Assembly: GCA_034401135.1 (NCBI GenBank)
Contig: JAWZSP010000002.1
Coordinates: 2,604,001-2,668,000, forward strand
Reading direction: 5' to 3'
Length of the DNA: 64,000 nucleotides
Origin: Volutella citrinella
Taxonomy: Eukaryota; Ascomycota; Sordariomycetes; Hypocreales; Nectriaceae
Part shown: piece after piece, positions 24,606-35,642 of the stretch
Numbering within the stretch: position 1 is the first letter of the stretch
Layout of the letters: each line of letters opens with the position of its first letter
Notes under the pieces: generated by a model
Database searches by the model: none
Told to the model about the DNA's origin: nothing
Seen by the model: only the letters and a program-made list of their open reading frames with translations
Made by a program: the position numbers and the translations under genes

Positions 24606-25304
24606 CTACAGGTTCAGGGCCTTGGCAAGGGCAATGCCGACAGCGTGGGCGGACGCGGGGTTCTGGCCAGTGATGACGAGGCCGTCGACGACAACCTTCT
24701 CGCCCCAGGGCTCGGCAGCCTTGGCGTACTTTCCGCCGACGCGCTTGATCTCATCCTCGAGGAGGACGGGCATCTCCTTGGTGAGGCCAACGGCGTCCTC
24801 CTCAGCGTTGCTGAAGCCAGTGGCCTGCTTGCCCTCGAGGAGGGGCCGGCCGCCGGAGATGGCGTTGACGAATACGATGGGGCCGTGGCAGACGGAGGCG
24901 ACGGGCTTGCCAGACTCGTGGAACTCCTGGATCAGCTGCAGCGAGTCCTTGTCGTTGATGAGGTCGAACATGGGGCCGTGGCCGCCGGGGTAGAAGACGG
25001 CGGCGTACTCGGACGTCTTGCCGAGGAACTGGCTGATGGGGCGGGTCTCCTTCCAGAGCTTCTGGTGGGAGTTGAGGAACCGGATGGATTCCTCGTCCTT
25101 AAACATCTCGATCGATGCGGGGTCGAGAGGTGCCTCTCCGCCAGCAGGCGAGGCGACGTCGATGTGGACCTTGGGGTTGGTGGCGTCGGAGCCGACAAGG
25201 TCGTAGTAGGGATGGGCGAGCTCGGGCAGGTACCAGCCAGTGGGGTGGCCGTTGTTGAGCTTGTCACGGCCAGTGAGGACAACGAGGACCTTGGGGATGG
25301 CCAT
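24606..25304 (-). CDS. DJ-1/PfpI superfamily protein, Hsp31-like (probable glyoxalase III or chaperone)
   Basis: Single exon of 232 aa, typical of fungal Hsp31-like proteins. The catalytic triad residues are visible: E28 in GWYLPELAHP, and the nucleophile C139 with H140 in ASVCHGP, the nucleophile-elbow signature. The preceding YPGGHGPMFDL loop is also diagnostic. Family members convert methylglyoxal to lactate without glutathione and act as stress-induced chaperones, mostly cytosolic; which activity dominates here cannot be read from sequence. The frame is open 53 codons further upstream, but a TATA box lies inside that stretch, so the ATG at 25304 is preferred. The first residues MAIPKVLVVLTG match the usual N-terminal beta strand. 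It converges with CCG-8 and diverges from the SARAF-like gene. Confidence 0.93.
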   Translation of the reverse strand: MAIPKVLVVLTGRDKLNNGHPTGWYLPELAHPYYDLVGSDATNPKVHIDVASPAGGEAPLDPASIEMFKDEESIRFLNSHQKLWKETRPISQFLGKTSEYAAVFYPGGHGPMFDLINDKDSLQLIQEFHESGKPVASVCHGPIVFVNAISGGRPLLEGKQATGFSNAEEDAVGLTKEMPVLLEDEIKRVGGKYAKAAEPWGEKVVVDGLVITGQNPASAHAVGIALAKALNL

Positions 25305-25448
25305 TGTGTATATTTTACAGTGTGCGAAATGTGGTGAGAAGGGAGATTGTTTTTGGCTGTAGAGGGGCGAAGGCGGGGTTGTGTTGCTGGTGTGGTGTTG
25401 AAGATTGATGGAATGGAGCACCAGAGCTTCATCAGGCCGCGAGCTGCC

Positions 25449-25454
25449 TTTATA
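25449..25454 (-). promoter_or_regulatory. TATA box of the Hsp31-like gene
   Basis: TATAAA on the minus strand (CTCTATAAAGGC), 145 bp before the start codon, leaving room for a leader of roughly 110 nt. TATA elements are typical of stress-inducible fungal genes. Position supports it; function is inferred. Confidence 0.55.
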
Positions 25455-25659
25455 GAGGCTCACTCAACTTCACCGCATGAAAGATGGAAACACGGACCCC
25501 CGGGGGCTGTTCGCCAGAAGCTTCTGCTGCGTCGATTGGCGGCGTGCCGTGTCGCATTGATGCGACCAGCCGAGAATGACCAAGCACCCACGGCCAAAAG
25601 CAGCCCAGATGCTCCGTCAACAACGAGGCGTCAAAGCTTCACGGGCCATGCTCGCGGTG

Positions 25660-25667
25660 TGACGTCA
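25660..25667. promoter_or_regulatory. Palindromic CRE/ATF site upstream of the Hsp31-like gene
   Basis: Perfect TGACGTCA, the binding site of CREB/ATF-type bZIP factors such as fungal Atf1, 356 bp upstream of the Hsp31-like start and 206 bp upstream of its TATA box. Stress control through this site is an inference. Confidence 0.4.
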
Positions 25668-27133
25668 GTCGATTTGCCGAGGCGGTCCCCTTTGAGGAAT
25701 GTCGCCCGAGCTGCATCTCCACCAGCGATTCGAGAAAAAAAAAAGACATTCCAAGCACATCTGCTTCGCTGCGTGGCTGGAGCGGACCGAGATGGGTCCC
25801 ATGGGCGGGCTTCGTAAGGCTGCACGAGGAATAGCAGCTTACCGGTCAGTGGTGCCGACAGCGCTGTTGCGGACAAAGGTAGTACTACAGGTAAGGTAGG
25901 TAACGGGGTACGGACACTTGGAGGACAATTGATGCAAACTCGAGCTCCCTTCCCAAAGGGGTATCCGTTGCCCGCGACCAATGGGCCAAGTTGGATCATC
26001 ATGACAAGCCATGGACGGCTCACCACTCTGTCCTGGCCCCACAGCGGCGGTCATGGTTTTGGGTTTTTGGCGCTAATGCAGACTGCTGACGCCCGGAGTT
26101 AGCACTCCCGCGATGTACTGAAGACGCCGAACCGCTGCAACAGCACAGGGGCGCAAGGCCGCACGGGCGATCGCCTTACCAATCTAGCAAACAAGTTGAG
26201 CCGCAAGTGTTCTCTCAGAGACCATGCTTCCGGTGGCATTCCGAAGTTAGCAAGGCTGGGTAGAGATGGGCATTGTTGTCGTTTTTTCTTCGAAAAGAAC
26301 CCCGCACCCATCCACAAATTTTTGTCACAGATCTCACCCGTACTCCCTCTTGTGGCTCCGAGGCCAAACATGACCGGTAACACGAACCAACAAATATACA
26401 AGTACTGAGCATGCATTTCTGTGAAAATACATGCTTGTCGACTCGTCCGGGGCGCAAACTGTAAGAATTCGCCAACATCATCGATTCGTTAAATATATGT
26501 CCGCTCAGTGTGTCACTTGCAAGCAAACCAGGGAGTGCGTTTTGGTTGCCCTGTGTAAGTCGGAGCGAGCTCTGCCAACCCAAAAAAAAACATTGTTGGG
26601 CACGATGACAGCCAGTGTAGCACAGAGACTCGGCCACAAACAGCATCAAGAGCAGGGTTTCAAATAAAAAATTTGTTGACATTTATTTACATGCACTGGA
26701 CCGGCAATGCGGCTCTGTGCATCCGTTTGAGCCTTTACGGGACAGTCTTGAGAGGTGCTTGCTGCCCCACACCTGAGGCAACAAACCAGCAGGTTCTAGA
26801 CTTGCTTCGTCATTGCAACAACTTCCCAGCCGTGCTTTCCTCGCCACGTTGCCTCACTCGGTTCGGCTGCCTAGCCAAGCTCGACCTACCAGTTCAGCTC
26901 TCACGTGCTCATCACCTCACGCCTTTGAGGCCATCGTGTCCTCCAAACTGGGCTGATAGCAGGCCTTTGTCACCGAACAGTCGTCTAAGAAAACTCAACC
27001 CCAACATTGTGCGCAACCCACTGTTGAGCCCAAGTGAAGCGACACGACACCAAACTACTGTGCACACACCCACCGACCAGGCAGCCCCGCTGGGAGTTTT
27101 GCGACAGATCTTGCTTGACAAGACACTCCCGCC
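25668..27133. other. Divergent intergenic interval
   Basis: Promoter territory between the Hsp31-like and SARAF-like genes. Short frames on both strands lack domain content. The stretch from about 26800 is C-rich and probably includes the SARAF-like leader. Confidence 0.5.
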
Positions 27134-28030
27134 ATGGTTCCCCTCTCACTCGCATGCTACCTCGCTTTGCCGGCGCTGGCGCTGGCCGCCCGTCCTCGGG
27201 ACGCCATCCTCCTCTCCGATGTGCAGTCTCTGACGCTTCGGGGCAACGGTGCCATGACATCGCATCGCCGCGTCCCCGCCGTGCCCCAGCTCAAGTGCGT
27301 CTCGGGCCGTGCCATCTGTGAGTTGTACGACATCGATGTGATGCGCTGCACAAACCAGGGCTCCTCCTACGGCGACGAGGACATCGAGTGGAGCTGCAAG
27401 GCCTCCCTCCCCGAAGAGCTCAAGCTCGCCAGCACCGACGTCATCTGTGAGGGCTACTCGTCCTCCAAAGACCCTTACGTCCTCAAGGGCAGCTGCGGAG
27501 TCGAGTACCGCCTCGCCCTAACCTCCAAAGGCGAGCGCCGCTATCCCAACCTTGGCGGTGGTGGTTGGTTTGACAATGGCGACGGAGGCACCGACTGGGG
27601 TGCATGGATCTTCTTCATCATTTTTGCCGCCGTCGCCGTATGGATCATCGTCTCCGCCTGCATCAACGGCCAAGCCGCTCGACAAGACCGACGACTTCGC
27701 CCAGCGCCGGGCGAGGGCGGCTGGTTCCCTGGCTGGGGTCCCGGCGGAGGGGGTCCCGGAGGTCCTGGAGACCCTCCGCCCCCGTACCCCGGCACAAAGC
27801 CTCGACAGGAGGGCTGGCAGCCTGGCTTCTGGAGCGGTCTGGCTGGAGGCGCTGCCGCGGGCTACATGGCCGGGAACCGAAACCGCAATGACAATGGCCG
27901 TCATACGAATTACGGAAGCTTTAATGGAGGTAATCGATGGGGCAGCTCGTCTGACAGGTCTTCATCTGCCGGCTCAAGCTCCGGTGCCCGTCACGAAAGC
28001 ACTGGGTTTGGCTCGACGAGTCGAAGATAG
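27134..28030 (+). CDS. SARAF-like (TMEM66) ER membrane protein, regulator of store-operated calcium entry
   Basis: Intronless, 298 aa. Residues 1-19 form a signal peptide (MVPLSLACYLALPALALAA). The lumenal domain that follows carries the conserved cysteines of the family (LKCVSGRAICELYDIDVMRC, EWSCKASLP, DVICEGY, KGSCGVEY). One membrane span lies at about residues 157-178 (AWIFFIIFAAVAVWIIVSAC). The cytosolic tail is rich in Gly and Pro, with PPPPYPG, followed by a Ser/Gly/Asn low-complexity end. In animals SARAF sits in the ER membrane and promotes slow inactivation of store-operated channels; the fungal role is not established. The start context is CCGCCATGG. It converges with BRE1 651 bp away. 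Confidence 0.9.
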   Translation: MVPLSLACYLALPALALAARPRDAILLSDVQSLTLRGNGAMTSHRRVPAVPQLKCVSGRAICELYDIDVMRCTNQGSSYGDEDIEWSCKASLPEELKLASTDVICEGYSSSKDPYVLKGSCGVEYRLALTSKGERRYPNLGGGGWFDNGDGGTDWGAWIFFIIFAAVAVWIIVSACINGQAARQDRRLRPAPGEGGWFPGWGPGGGGPGGPGDPPPPYPGTKPRQEGWQPGFWSGLAGGAAAGYMAGNRNRNDNGRHTNYGSFNGGNRWGSSSDRSSSAGSSSGARHESTGFGSTSRR

Positions 28031-28681
28031 CCACAGTTCCGTGTGTATTTATTTACCAGTCAAAATAGCGTGGCTCGGTCGGTTGGGACGACGATGTAAC
28101 GAAAGCTCTCAATCATCAGTAATCAATCTCATAGTGTAGCATTGATGCAAATTATGGTGCTCAAGACCCTGACGCAAGGTTTTGTTTGGGCACGGCTTCA
28201 TCACAATTGGGTATGAAGTCTCATCGAGTACATCTTGCGGACGAGTGATTCATCCAAGGAGCTCCAATTATCCAGCCCGCCCGCAGCCCGAAGTCATCAC
28301 TAACTATCAAGCCTGAACAACAGTCGCCTTAAAAGTAGTAGGATATACACGGTGGTTGATACCTCCTGCACCCCCCTCGCAATACAAGTACACGGACAGC
28401 TTTCCAAACACAGTAGCCATCTAACCCAGAGAAGTTCAAAAGTAGGAGTAGCATCCCCATGCCGCATGCAGCAATGGGTCGACGAAGATTGATGGAGCGA
28501 GCGAGCGAGCGAGCGAGCCACAACAACCAAACTGCTGTCCTGAAGCCAAGCGAGAAGCCAAGCGAAAAATCCACCAAGACTGTCGACCTATTTACACGGA
28601 GCTCGACAAATCGATTAACAAAAAGACGTATTGTGACAGGGCAATTGGGATGGCGCGTGTGAAGGATGTCGTCTTGCTGGC
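28031..28681. other. Convergent spacer with a GAGC tetranucleotide repeat
   Basis: 3' flanks of the SARAF-like gene and BRE1. Six copies of GAGC lie at 28495-28518. No gene is seen. Confidence 0.6.
28495..28518 (+). repeat. (GAGC)6 microsatellite
   Basis: Six perfect tandem copies, in the probable 3' UTR or flank of BRE1. Confidence 0.9.
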
Positions 28682-31308
28682 TTAGTGATGCACCGGCATC
28701 ACATCCATCTTGTCGAATGCTCGAGAACAAGTAGGGCACTTTCGCATCCGGTTGCTGATGCGGTCATCCACACATTGGTTGCAGAATAGATGCCCGCAAG
28801 TCTTGAGGGCGGTATTCTTGAAGTTGTTGCGGCAGATTGTGCAAAGGGCAAAGGTCTGGCGTACTGTTAGCAACGTCCCGCAGAATAGCAAACAATCATC
28901 TCACTCACCCGAAGCATCTCCTCTTCCTCCGACGAATTGCTCAATGCCTTGTTTCGCCAATTGTCGCGGTCCTTTTGCACATGCTCGATGCGCACCTTCA
29001 GCTTTTCAACTTCTGCCTCCTGCATTGCATTGCGCTCGCGCACAACGGCAGATGCCGCGTCCTTGGATTTGACGAGGTTCATGAGATCCCCAACCTGCTT
29101 GTTCAGGTTATCCGTTCGTCGAACGGCCTCCAGGCTGGTGCCCTCCATCTTCTTGTTGTCTGCAGCCAACGCCGCGTTCGCCTGCTTTAGGTCGGATAAC
29201 TGCTTCTCCAGATTGCCGAGGAGAGTTCGGTTTTGTGTTTCCAGGTCCTTCAGCTGGGCAATGATCTCGGCACTCTTGCTGTTCTGGTGTCTCAGGGATC
29301 GAATCTCGTTGTTCCTGGTGTCCGCGTCTTTACGTGCTGCAAAGTACTTCTGATCGGCCTTGCTCTTCTCCGCAATCAAGATGGACACCCTCTCCTCCAA
29401 AGCAGTGAAATCCAGCACCTTCTTCTGGGCCAAGTCCTTCATCTTCTTGTACGCCTTCTCTATAGAGGGTAACTCTTGATTGATGGATTGGAAGTCCTGC
29501 TCCAGCTTCTTGTACTTCTGCCGGAGCACGTCGTGGGGCAAATCGTCGTCCGTGGCCATGGGCTGGTCCTCGCTGGGTTTGATACGTGAAATTTCAGACT
29601 CCAGTGCCAAGATTCGATCATCCTTGGCGCTAATGAGATCTTTGATGTGCTCGAGGGACGACGATTCCTGCTCCATGCTTGCCTTCCGCTGGGTGTTTTC
29701 TGCCAGGATTTCATCCCTTGCCGAGCGTACACGAGCCAAATCCTGATCCCTAGAGATAATTTCAGCTTCAAGCTCCTGCGTCACCTGGTTGGCATCGGCC
29801 TCCAGCTGGGTGCGGAATGCAGATCGTTCGGCTTGAAGCTTCTCAGCCTCCTCTCGGAGCTGCTTATTCGTGGCCTCGAGATTGTTTATGCGCTTGATGA
29901 GATCCTCGTTCTGACTTTTGAATTGCTTGAAGACATCGGTCCGTATAAAATCCTCGTCGGTCAGGTTCTCTCGTCGCGCCTTCAATCCCGTGTTTTCGTC
30001 TTGCAAAGTCTTGATCTCTGCCAGAATAGTGTCGAGCTGCTCCTTTTGCTTCGTAGCGGCTGCGGTAGCCTCCTCGTATTTCAGTAGCATCTCGCTGGCT
30101 TTGCCATTAACCTCTCCGCCTTCCGAGCCTGAGTCCCCGGAAGCAGCTGGCCGGGTCGCATTCGCAAACGCCTGTTGCTCGAGCTTCTGAACTTGGGAGC
30201 TCTTGGCTCGATCCAACTTCTTCTCGGCCTTGAAATATCGCAATGTTGCCGCATTAAGCTGTTCCGAGAGCAGTTCCTTTTCGCTGCTTAGTCGATCCAG
30301 CTTCACCAGATATTCTTTTTGCGCCCCCAAAAGACCGGCAACCTTATTCTCCAATGCCGCAGCATCGGGGTTGAGTTTTCCGCGATTCGCTGCCAGGCGG
30401 GTGAGGAGCGCCTCAGCTTTAGATTTGATTGTTTTCCCCTTGTCTTGCAGATGTTTTTGGAAGTCGTGGAGGTCCTTGAACGTCACTCCGCTCAAGTACG
30501 GGGGGTCTGGGCAAACAGTCAGTCAGTATGAGTGAGGACTGTGTGACGTTGAGGGGGCCTTACCCGAGGCATCTGGGGACGTCGCTACATTTGCGTCGGC
30601 AAGTAGCTCCACTTCTTCGAGGATCTATCGTTGTCAGCTCACGGGTCCACATTATCAACCAAACCGGACGCGACTCACCTGTCGCCACCAGGCGTCGATA
30701 ATCCTCAAGTGATCGTCATGATGTACGGATCGTTTATGAAGCTCCTCGAGTCGCGATTCAGCCGTTGACGCTTTACGACTATATTCTTGCATCTGTCGGT
30801 AAATGGCTCCTTTGGTGTAGACCTAAGCTTTGAGTTAGCCGGTTATTCACGCGCGGAGCATCGAACGACGTGGACGGAGCCGTGCACAGACGGGCGCTGA
30901 CGGATGGCCGCGGTCATGAACCATCTGCAAGACCGGAATTGCAGTCGCTTCAGACGATGATAGGCACTGGCTGTGTGAGCATCATCATCACCCGCATCGG
31001 ACCAGATAAGCAGATGCAGCGACTCCGCCAACGCGAGCCCGCATAAGGCGCGCGACAAATTCTCACAAATGCGGCCGCGCCCGTGTGCACTCCTGTGAAA
31101 GGAAACTGTGTCGTGTGACACTCACCTCAATCCAGCTCTCCTCCTTCATTTCGAGCGCGTCGTCCTTGGCCTTGGACCCATTGACGGCGACTCTCTTACT
31201 AGGAGGGGCGAGGTCATCGGCGCTGCTGATGGCAGGCCTCTTCCTGTCCTCCATCTTGGTGAGCGTGGATGGACGGGGCGAGGCAGAAGGGGTCGTTGCT
31301 AGAGGCAT
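28682..31308 (-). CDS. bre1: E3 ubiquitin ligase BRE1 (histone H2B monoubiquitylation)
   Basis: Five exons in transcript order, 31308-31126, 30822-30679, 30624-30564, 30506-28909 and 28855-28682, give 719 aa (701 aa if the in-frame ATG at 31254 is used). BRE1 works with Rad6 to ubiquitylate histone H2B, a mark needed for H3K4 and H3K79 methylation and for elongation. The protein is almost entirely coiled coil. It begins [20 protein letters not shown] and ends in a C3HC4 RING encoded by the last exon: C667-T-I-C670, C682-G-H684-x2-C687-x2-C690 and C702-P-T-C705. The introns are 303, 54, 57 and 53 nt; the first is unusually long for this window. Every splice preserves frame and family sequence ([24 protein letters not shown]). 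It is divergent from BDP1. Confidence 0.95.
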
Positions 31309-31764
31309 CAGAGGTCGCGTGGCAGAGGCGAACAAGGGAGGCGCGAGGCGAAAACAGAGAGTGGCCCCGGTCCTGGGCGCGCAATGAAGCCAAGTCCCTT
31401 CCCAAGGCAAGGCGTACGGATCGTCATGAAGGGGGGGGACGCGGTAAGGGTGTGTGGTGCTAATGGGACGTTCCCTGGGCAGGAGTTGAAATTTCGAAGT
31501 TGAGTCGTACATTCAGAGGCGCGGCCCTCCACCTCAAAGGGGCATGGAGGAGCGCTAGCCCGATTTGGCCCTGGCTTATCGATTCGCATGCCGGTTAAAC
31601 TTCGCTTCGCCTGCATCTCCCCACTGTCCCGCATTTTCTGCCTTGAAGTATCGAGATACTTTTTTTTCTTCTTCAACCTCGCTGCCAGTGACTCGCTGAG
31701 CGCAATGTGAGGTGGCTCTTCTTCACTCAATCTCCGAACCGAAAGGTGATTCATCGAAGCAACA
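31309..31764. promoter_or_regulatory. Bidirectional promoter region of BRE1 and BDP1
   Basis: The 456 bp between the two divergent start codons must supply both promoters. It contains a T8 run near 31660 and C-rich tracts near the BRE1 side. No specific factor site was assigned. Confidence 0.7.
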
Positions 31765-33435
31765 ATGAGTTCCATGTTCAAGAAGAAGGGCGGGCCTGCC
31801 TTCAAGCCCAAGATTCCATCGGCTCGACCGCGCCCCACCACCTCGAGGCCTCAGAGTCAAACCTCGGCAGACTCACAGCTGCAGGCCCCGTCCCTTCCAA
31901 CGCCGGTAACGCCTGCTCCCGAGATTCCTCTTATCGAAACCACCGAGCCGAAACCCCAGACTGCTTCGGAAGCGCCCCAGGAGAAGCCAGAATCCGAGGC
32001 TCTTCCGATAGTTGAGACTGTCATCCAAGAACCCACACAGTCTGAAGAGAAAAAGCCAACCACATCACAATCAGAACCCCAAGTGCAACCCGAAGATGGT
32101 TTTCGTGAAGATTCGCAACCAGAAGTCGTTGTGTCGCCGCCATCGCCCACCACAGATGCCCAACCAGGGATCCTCGCCTCACTAGAATCCACTGTTCTTC
32201 CTGGTGCAAGTGATAAGCCCGCTGTGGACCTCGATTCCTCCGCCAAACAAGTCTCGACAAGCGATGAAAAAGAGGATTCCACCGCGATAGAGGGCTCTGC
32301 GACACCATCTGTCCCCCCTCAAGACGTCGGCCAATCGAAGACTCCGAGCGCAGCACCGAGACGTGCCGTGCGGAAGCAATCCACACAAACGAGCCAAGAA
32401 GAAGGCGCCGTCACGGATGATTCCGAAAGGCCCCAGAAACGTCAAAGAAAGACCCGCCAAGATGCCGCGGGCGCGACACCCAGGCAGCCTAGAAAGCGAA
32501 AGACGCCCACCGAGGGTGAGAACGGCGCTACCACCCAACCAAGGAGAAGAGCACGATCGATTACGCCTGTGGATTCGGAAAGCCAACAGGTTGATCTCCA
32601 GAAGCTCAAGATGTCGGACTTGACCAGAGACCTTCACATTGGCCGCAAATTCAGTCGACACGACGAGCTTCGAGAACGAGAGAGGCGGGCGAGGATGAAA
32701 TCCAGACTCGGTTCAGAAGATCGAGATGGTTCGGAGACACCTGATTTGAATCAACCAACCAAGCAGGACAGCCCTTCGATTCCATCTGGCCCGGCGCCTG
32801 CCTCGGGCCCGCAATTCCGCATCGTGGACGGTCAGATTGTTGTCGACCAGAGCTCCCTCGTCATGGATCGCCATGCCCGTGATGTCGCAGCGCAGGGTCA
32901 CATGGAAACCGTGGAGGAAAATGATTTTACTCGGCTCATTACGAGTAACTCGTTTATGAACACGTCCAAGCTCAAGGGCCCCAACATCTGGAACGATGCA
33001 GAGACGGAGCTCTTCTATCGTGGGCTGCGTATGTTCGGCACCGACTTTGAGATCATCTCCAAGATGATTCCTGGTAAGGGACGCCGGCACGTGAAGCTAA
33101 AGTACAACCGCGAGGAGCGTCACTGCCCCGAGCGCATCAACTCAGCCCTAATTGGCGAGAAAACTGTCAAGATTGACATTGAAGAATACAAAACGCACAC
33201 TGGCGCCGAGTTCGAACCTGTCGAAGTAATCGAGGCCGAGCACCGCAAGTTCCAGGACGATTTCGAAGCCGAGCAGAAGCGCGTAGCCGACGAGCAGGCC
33301 GAGATCATGCGCAAGAAGCGAGAAGAGCTTTTCGCAGAAGATGAAGACGCCTTGGCGAAGAAACGGAAGAAGGGTAAGAAGAAGCAGGTGATAAGCTATG
33401 GCCTGAACGGAGAGCCCATCACAACAGAGGCCTAG
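31765..33435 (+). CDS. bdp1: TFIIIB subunit BDP1 (B'')
   Basis: Single exon, 556 aa. BDP1 joins Brf1 and TBP in TFIIIB, which recruits RNA polymerase III to tRNA and 5S genes. Residues 1-300 are low complexity, rich in Pro, Ser, Thr and Glu, with basic patches (RKRKTPTEGE, RRRARS) likely to be nuclear-import signals. The SANT/Myb-like domain is at about 405-455: NIWNDAETELFYRGLRMFG, then DFEIISKMIPGKGRRHVKLK. It is followed by the conserved EERHCPERINSAL and a Glu/Lys-rich helical tail ending in KKRKKGKKK. The start MSSMFKKKGGPAFKPK is typical of fungal BDP1. It is divergent from BRE1 and convergent with RAD23. Confidence 0.94.
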   Translation: MSSMFKKKGGPAFKPKIPSARPRPTTSRPQSQTSADSQLQAPSLPTPVTPAPEIPLIETTEPKPQTASEAPQEKPESEALPIVETVIQEPTQSEEKKPTTSQSEPQVQPEDGFREDSQPEVVVSPPSPTTDAQPGILASLESTVLPGASDKPAVDLDSSAKQVSTSDEKEDSTAIEGSATPSVPPQDVGQSKTPSAAPRRAVRKQSTQTSQEEGAVTDDSERPQKRQRKTRQDAAGATPRQPRKRKTPTEGENGATTQPRRRARSITPVDSESQQVDLQKLKMSDLTRDLHIGRKFSRHDELRERERRARMKSRLGSEDRDGSETPDLNQPTKQDSPSIPSGPAPASGPQFRIVDGQIVVDQSSLVMDRHARDVAAQGHMETVEENDFTRLITSNSFMNTSKLKGPNIWNDAETELFYRGLRMFGTDFEIISKMIPGKGRRHVKLKYNREERHCPERINSALIGEKTVKIDIEEYKTHTGAEFEPVEVIEAEHRKFQDDFEAEQKRVADEQAEIMRKKREELFAEDEDALAKKRKKGKKKQVISYGLNGEPITTEA

Positions 33436-34062
33436 AAATGCAATCTTATGAAATACCTGGTAGCTCTTTGCTGGTTTATTGCAAGAACAAGTTTGCGCAC
33501 AGCGCTTTTCTTCGTTTTTTTTCTTTATCAACGGCGTCAGGGCGAATGGGCAATGAGGAACGGCATGATACCCACCGGGTTCTTTTGGTTCTAGTTTGGC
33601 TGTCTTCTAGCTTGCACAAACACAAACATAGTGATAGAGTAGATACAGTCACCAAGTCAAGGTTAAAGTGCTCAAGCCTAGCATTAAGTCCGCAACCGGA
33701 GTGCTGAAGAAGATGTTGATTGCGACACCAGTCCGGCTTCTGTTCTGACGGAACAATCCAAGCTGAGCTGCACATGGGTATGTTGTCAAGGATTGGTACT
33801 GCAAAATTGCAATTTCTCAATCTCATCGATCGCAAATCCGGACCCCATGACACATGGAAGCAAGGCTCACGGAGTCCCTTCTCCCTCTCGGGTCATGGCC
33901 GTCCTCACGTGGCAAAGACAGGCTGCCAGTGTGTAGAACGAATCCTATCCACACATTTCCAAGCCAGGGTATTGCCTGGCCGTCATATTACTTTGGGCTA
34001 GACCTTGAAATCCCGATGCTTTCTCTCATTATCATAAAAATGTCGATCACATTGATGCTGCT
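33436..34062. other. Convergent spacer
   Basis: 3' flanks of BDP1 and RAD23. Nothing else is recognised. Confidence 0.6.
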
Positions 34063-35642
34063 TTAGTTGTTGCTGTTACCGCCCGGTCCAGGCTCGTCAT
34101 CCTCCGGTTGGTCGAAAAGCAGGTTCGCAGCGAGTTCCTCGTCTTTGTCGCAGGCAAAGTAAGCCTGAATGGCCTGCTCCCGGTCAAATCCAAGTCGGCA
34201 AAGCTGTGAGCCGTCGTTAGTTACTGCACAATCAGAACGCTACCATTTTCATCATACCCTCTCAATGGCATCGCGCTCCTCCTCAGTTACAGAGATAGTC
34301 TGCGCACCAGGAGGCAGCGGCACATCATCATCACCCACATCACTAAGGAGGTGAAGGAATTGGTCGGGGTTGGAAGCAATGAGCTGGGCGAGCTGAGGGT
34401 TGCCAGCACCAAGTTGTTGGAGGATAGGTTCTAGCATCTGGGGTTGTTGCTGGACAACCTGTCGAAGCTGCTGGAATTGGGCGTTGTGGCGAAGGAAATC
34501 GAGGTTTCCGAGATCGCCACCCTGACCAGCAGCGGCTGCGGCTGCGGCTGCAGCAGCCGGGTTACCAGTGCTGCCGCCCCGTCCAGAACCACCACGTTGA
34601 GCAGCAAGATCGAACAGGTTCACATCGTCCTCGCCGCCAGTCTGGGGCTCTGCGGCGCCTGTACCGGCGGCAGGGGCGGCGGCAGTGGCTTGGCGTTGTC
34701 GCTGCTCGTGCTGGATGTTCTCCGGGATTCCCTGCATGGGTTTCGTCAACAATGCGTAACAACCTCGACTTGTGAGGAGAGAAAACCTACATTCAGAAGA
34801 TATTCAACCGCGCGGTCGGGGTTGTTGAAGGCGGCGCGCATGGCGGCCTCGATCTGGCTCCGCTCAAAACCCATGGCCTCCATATTGGCAATGGCCTCGG
34901 CGCGCTCGGCACCCATTGCCAGTCCAGCTGTGTCCGAGGAAGGAGCGGGAGCTCCAGCATCGACGTTGCGTTGGGGAGTCGGGGTAGCCGGGGCGGCAGG
35001 CTGTTGAGAGGCGACCTGAGAGGGAGCAGCAGGGACAGCAGGAGTGCTGGCCACAGGCTGCGCAGGAGTTGCGGGAGGAGCAGCGGACGATTCGGCAGCT
35101 GGAGCAGGCTTGGGCTTGGGCTGTTATCAAAGAGTTAATTGGACCCGTCATCGACGAAAATGGAGGCCTCGCAGCGCACCTTGTTCACCATGCAGACAAC
35201 AAAGCCCTTCTCCTCGATTTCGTATGAGCCAACTGTTGCGTCATCCTTCAAGATCTTGCCTATCAACGAGGTCAAAAGATTGTCACCGTAGCGAAAAAGG
35301 AGTGCGTAGGCAAAATACCAGAGTAAATGAGCTTTTGGTGCTTAGGCTCCCATCCCTTCTCAGCGGAAATCTTTTCCTTGACGGCGGAAACCTGTGCATA
35401 TCACAGTCAGTCGGCGGCACAGCTAGGCGAAGGTGGCGGGGGACAAAAACGCGGGGTGTGCCGTACCAGCTCAGAGGGTTCGACGTCGAGAGTAAACTTT
35501 TGCTGCTTGAGATCCTGTCGACCAGCTACGGTGTCAGCATGCGAAATCGCCCAGAATATGGGATAGAGGCCGGTAGAGTAGCGGCAGTGGCCTCTGCGGA
35601 CGCTTGGGGCTTCTGTTGACCGACCTTGAATGTGACCTTCAT
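34063..35642 (-). CDS. rad23: UV excision repair / proteasome shuttle protein RAD23
   Basis: Seven coding exons in transcript order, 35642-35625, 35514-35467, 35391-35319, 35259-35180, 35120-34791, 34731-34258 and 34203-34063, give 387 aa. RAD23 binds the XPC homologue Rad4 in nucleotide-excision repair and carries ubiquitylated proteins to the proteasome. The UBL domain is residues 1-73 ([17 protein letters not shown] to VVCMVNK). UBA1 is at about 140-183 ([19 protein letters not shown]). The XPC-binding domain is at about 255-310 ([18 protein letters not shown]). UBA2 is at about 325-377 ([20 protein letters not shown]). An Ala/Pro-rich linker and a poly-Ala tract separate the domains. The first coding exon is only six codons. 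Introns are 54-110 nt, and the last one splits UBA2. Confidence 0.95.

Noticed and set aside
24597..25337. 246-codon open frame on the + strand opposite the Hsp31-like gene
   Set aside because: Its low-complexity composition, rich in Gly, Val, Leu, Asp and Glu, is the mirror of the real gene's GC-biased third positions.
30843..31121. 92-codon open frame within the first BRE1 intron
   Set aside because: It sits between a GTGAGT donor and a CTTAG acceptor that join conserved BRE1 exons. No domain; intron sequence.
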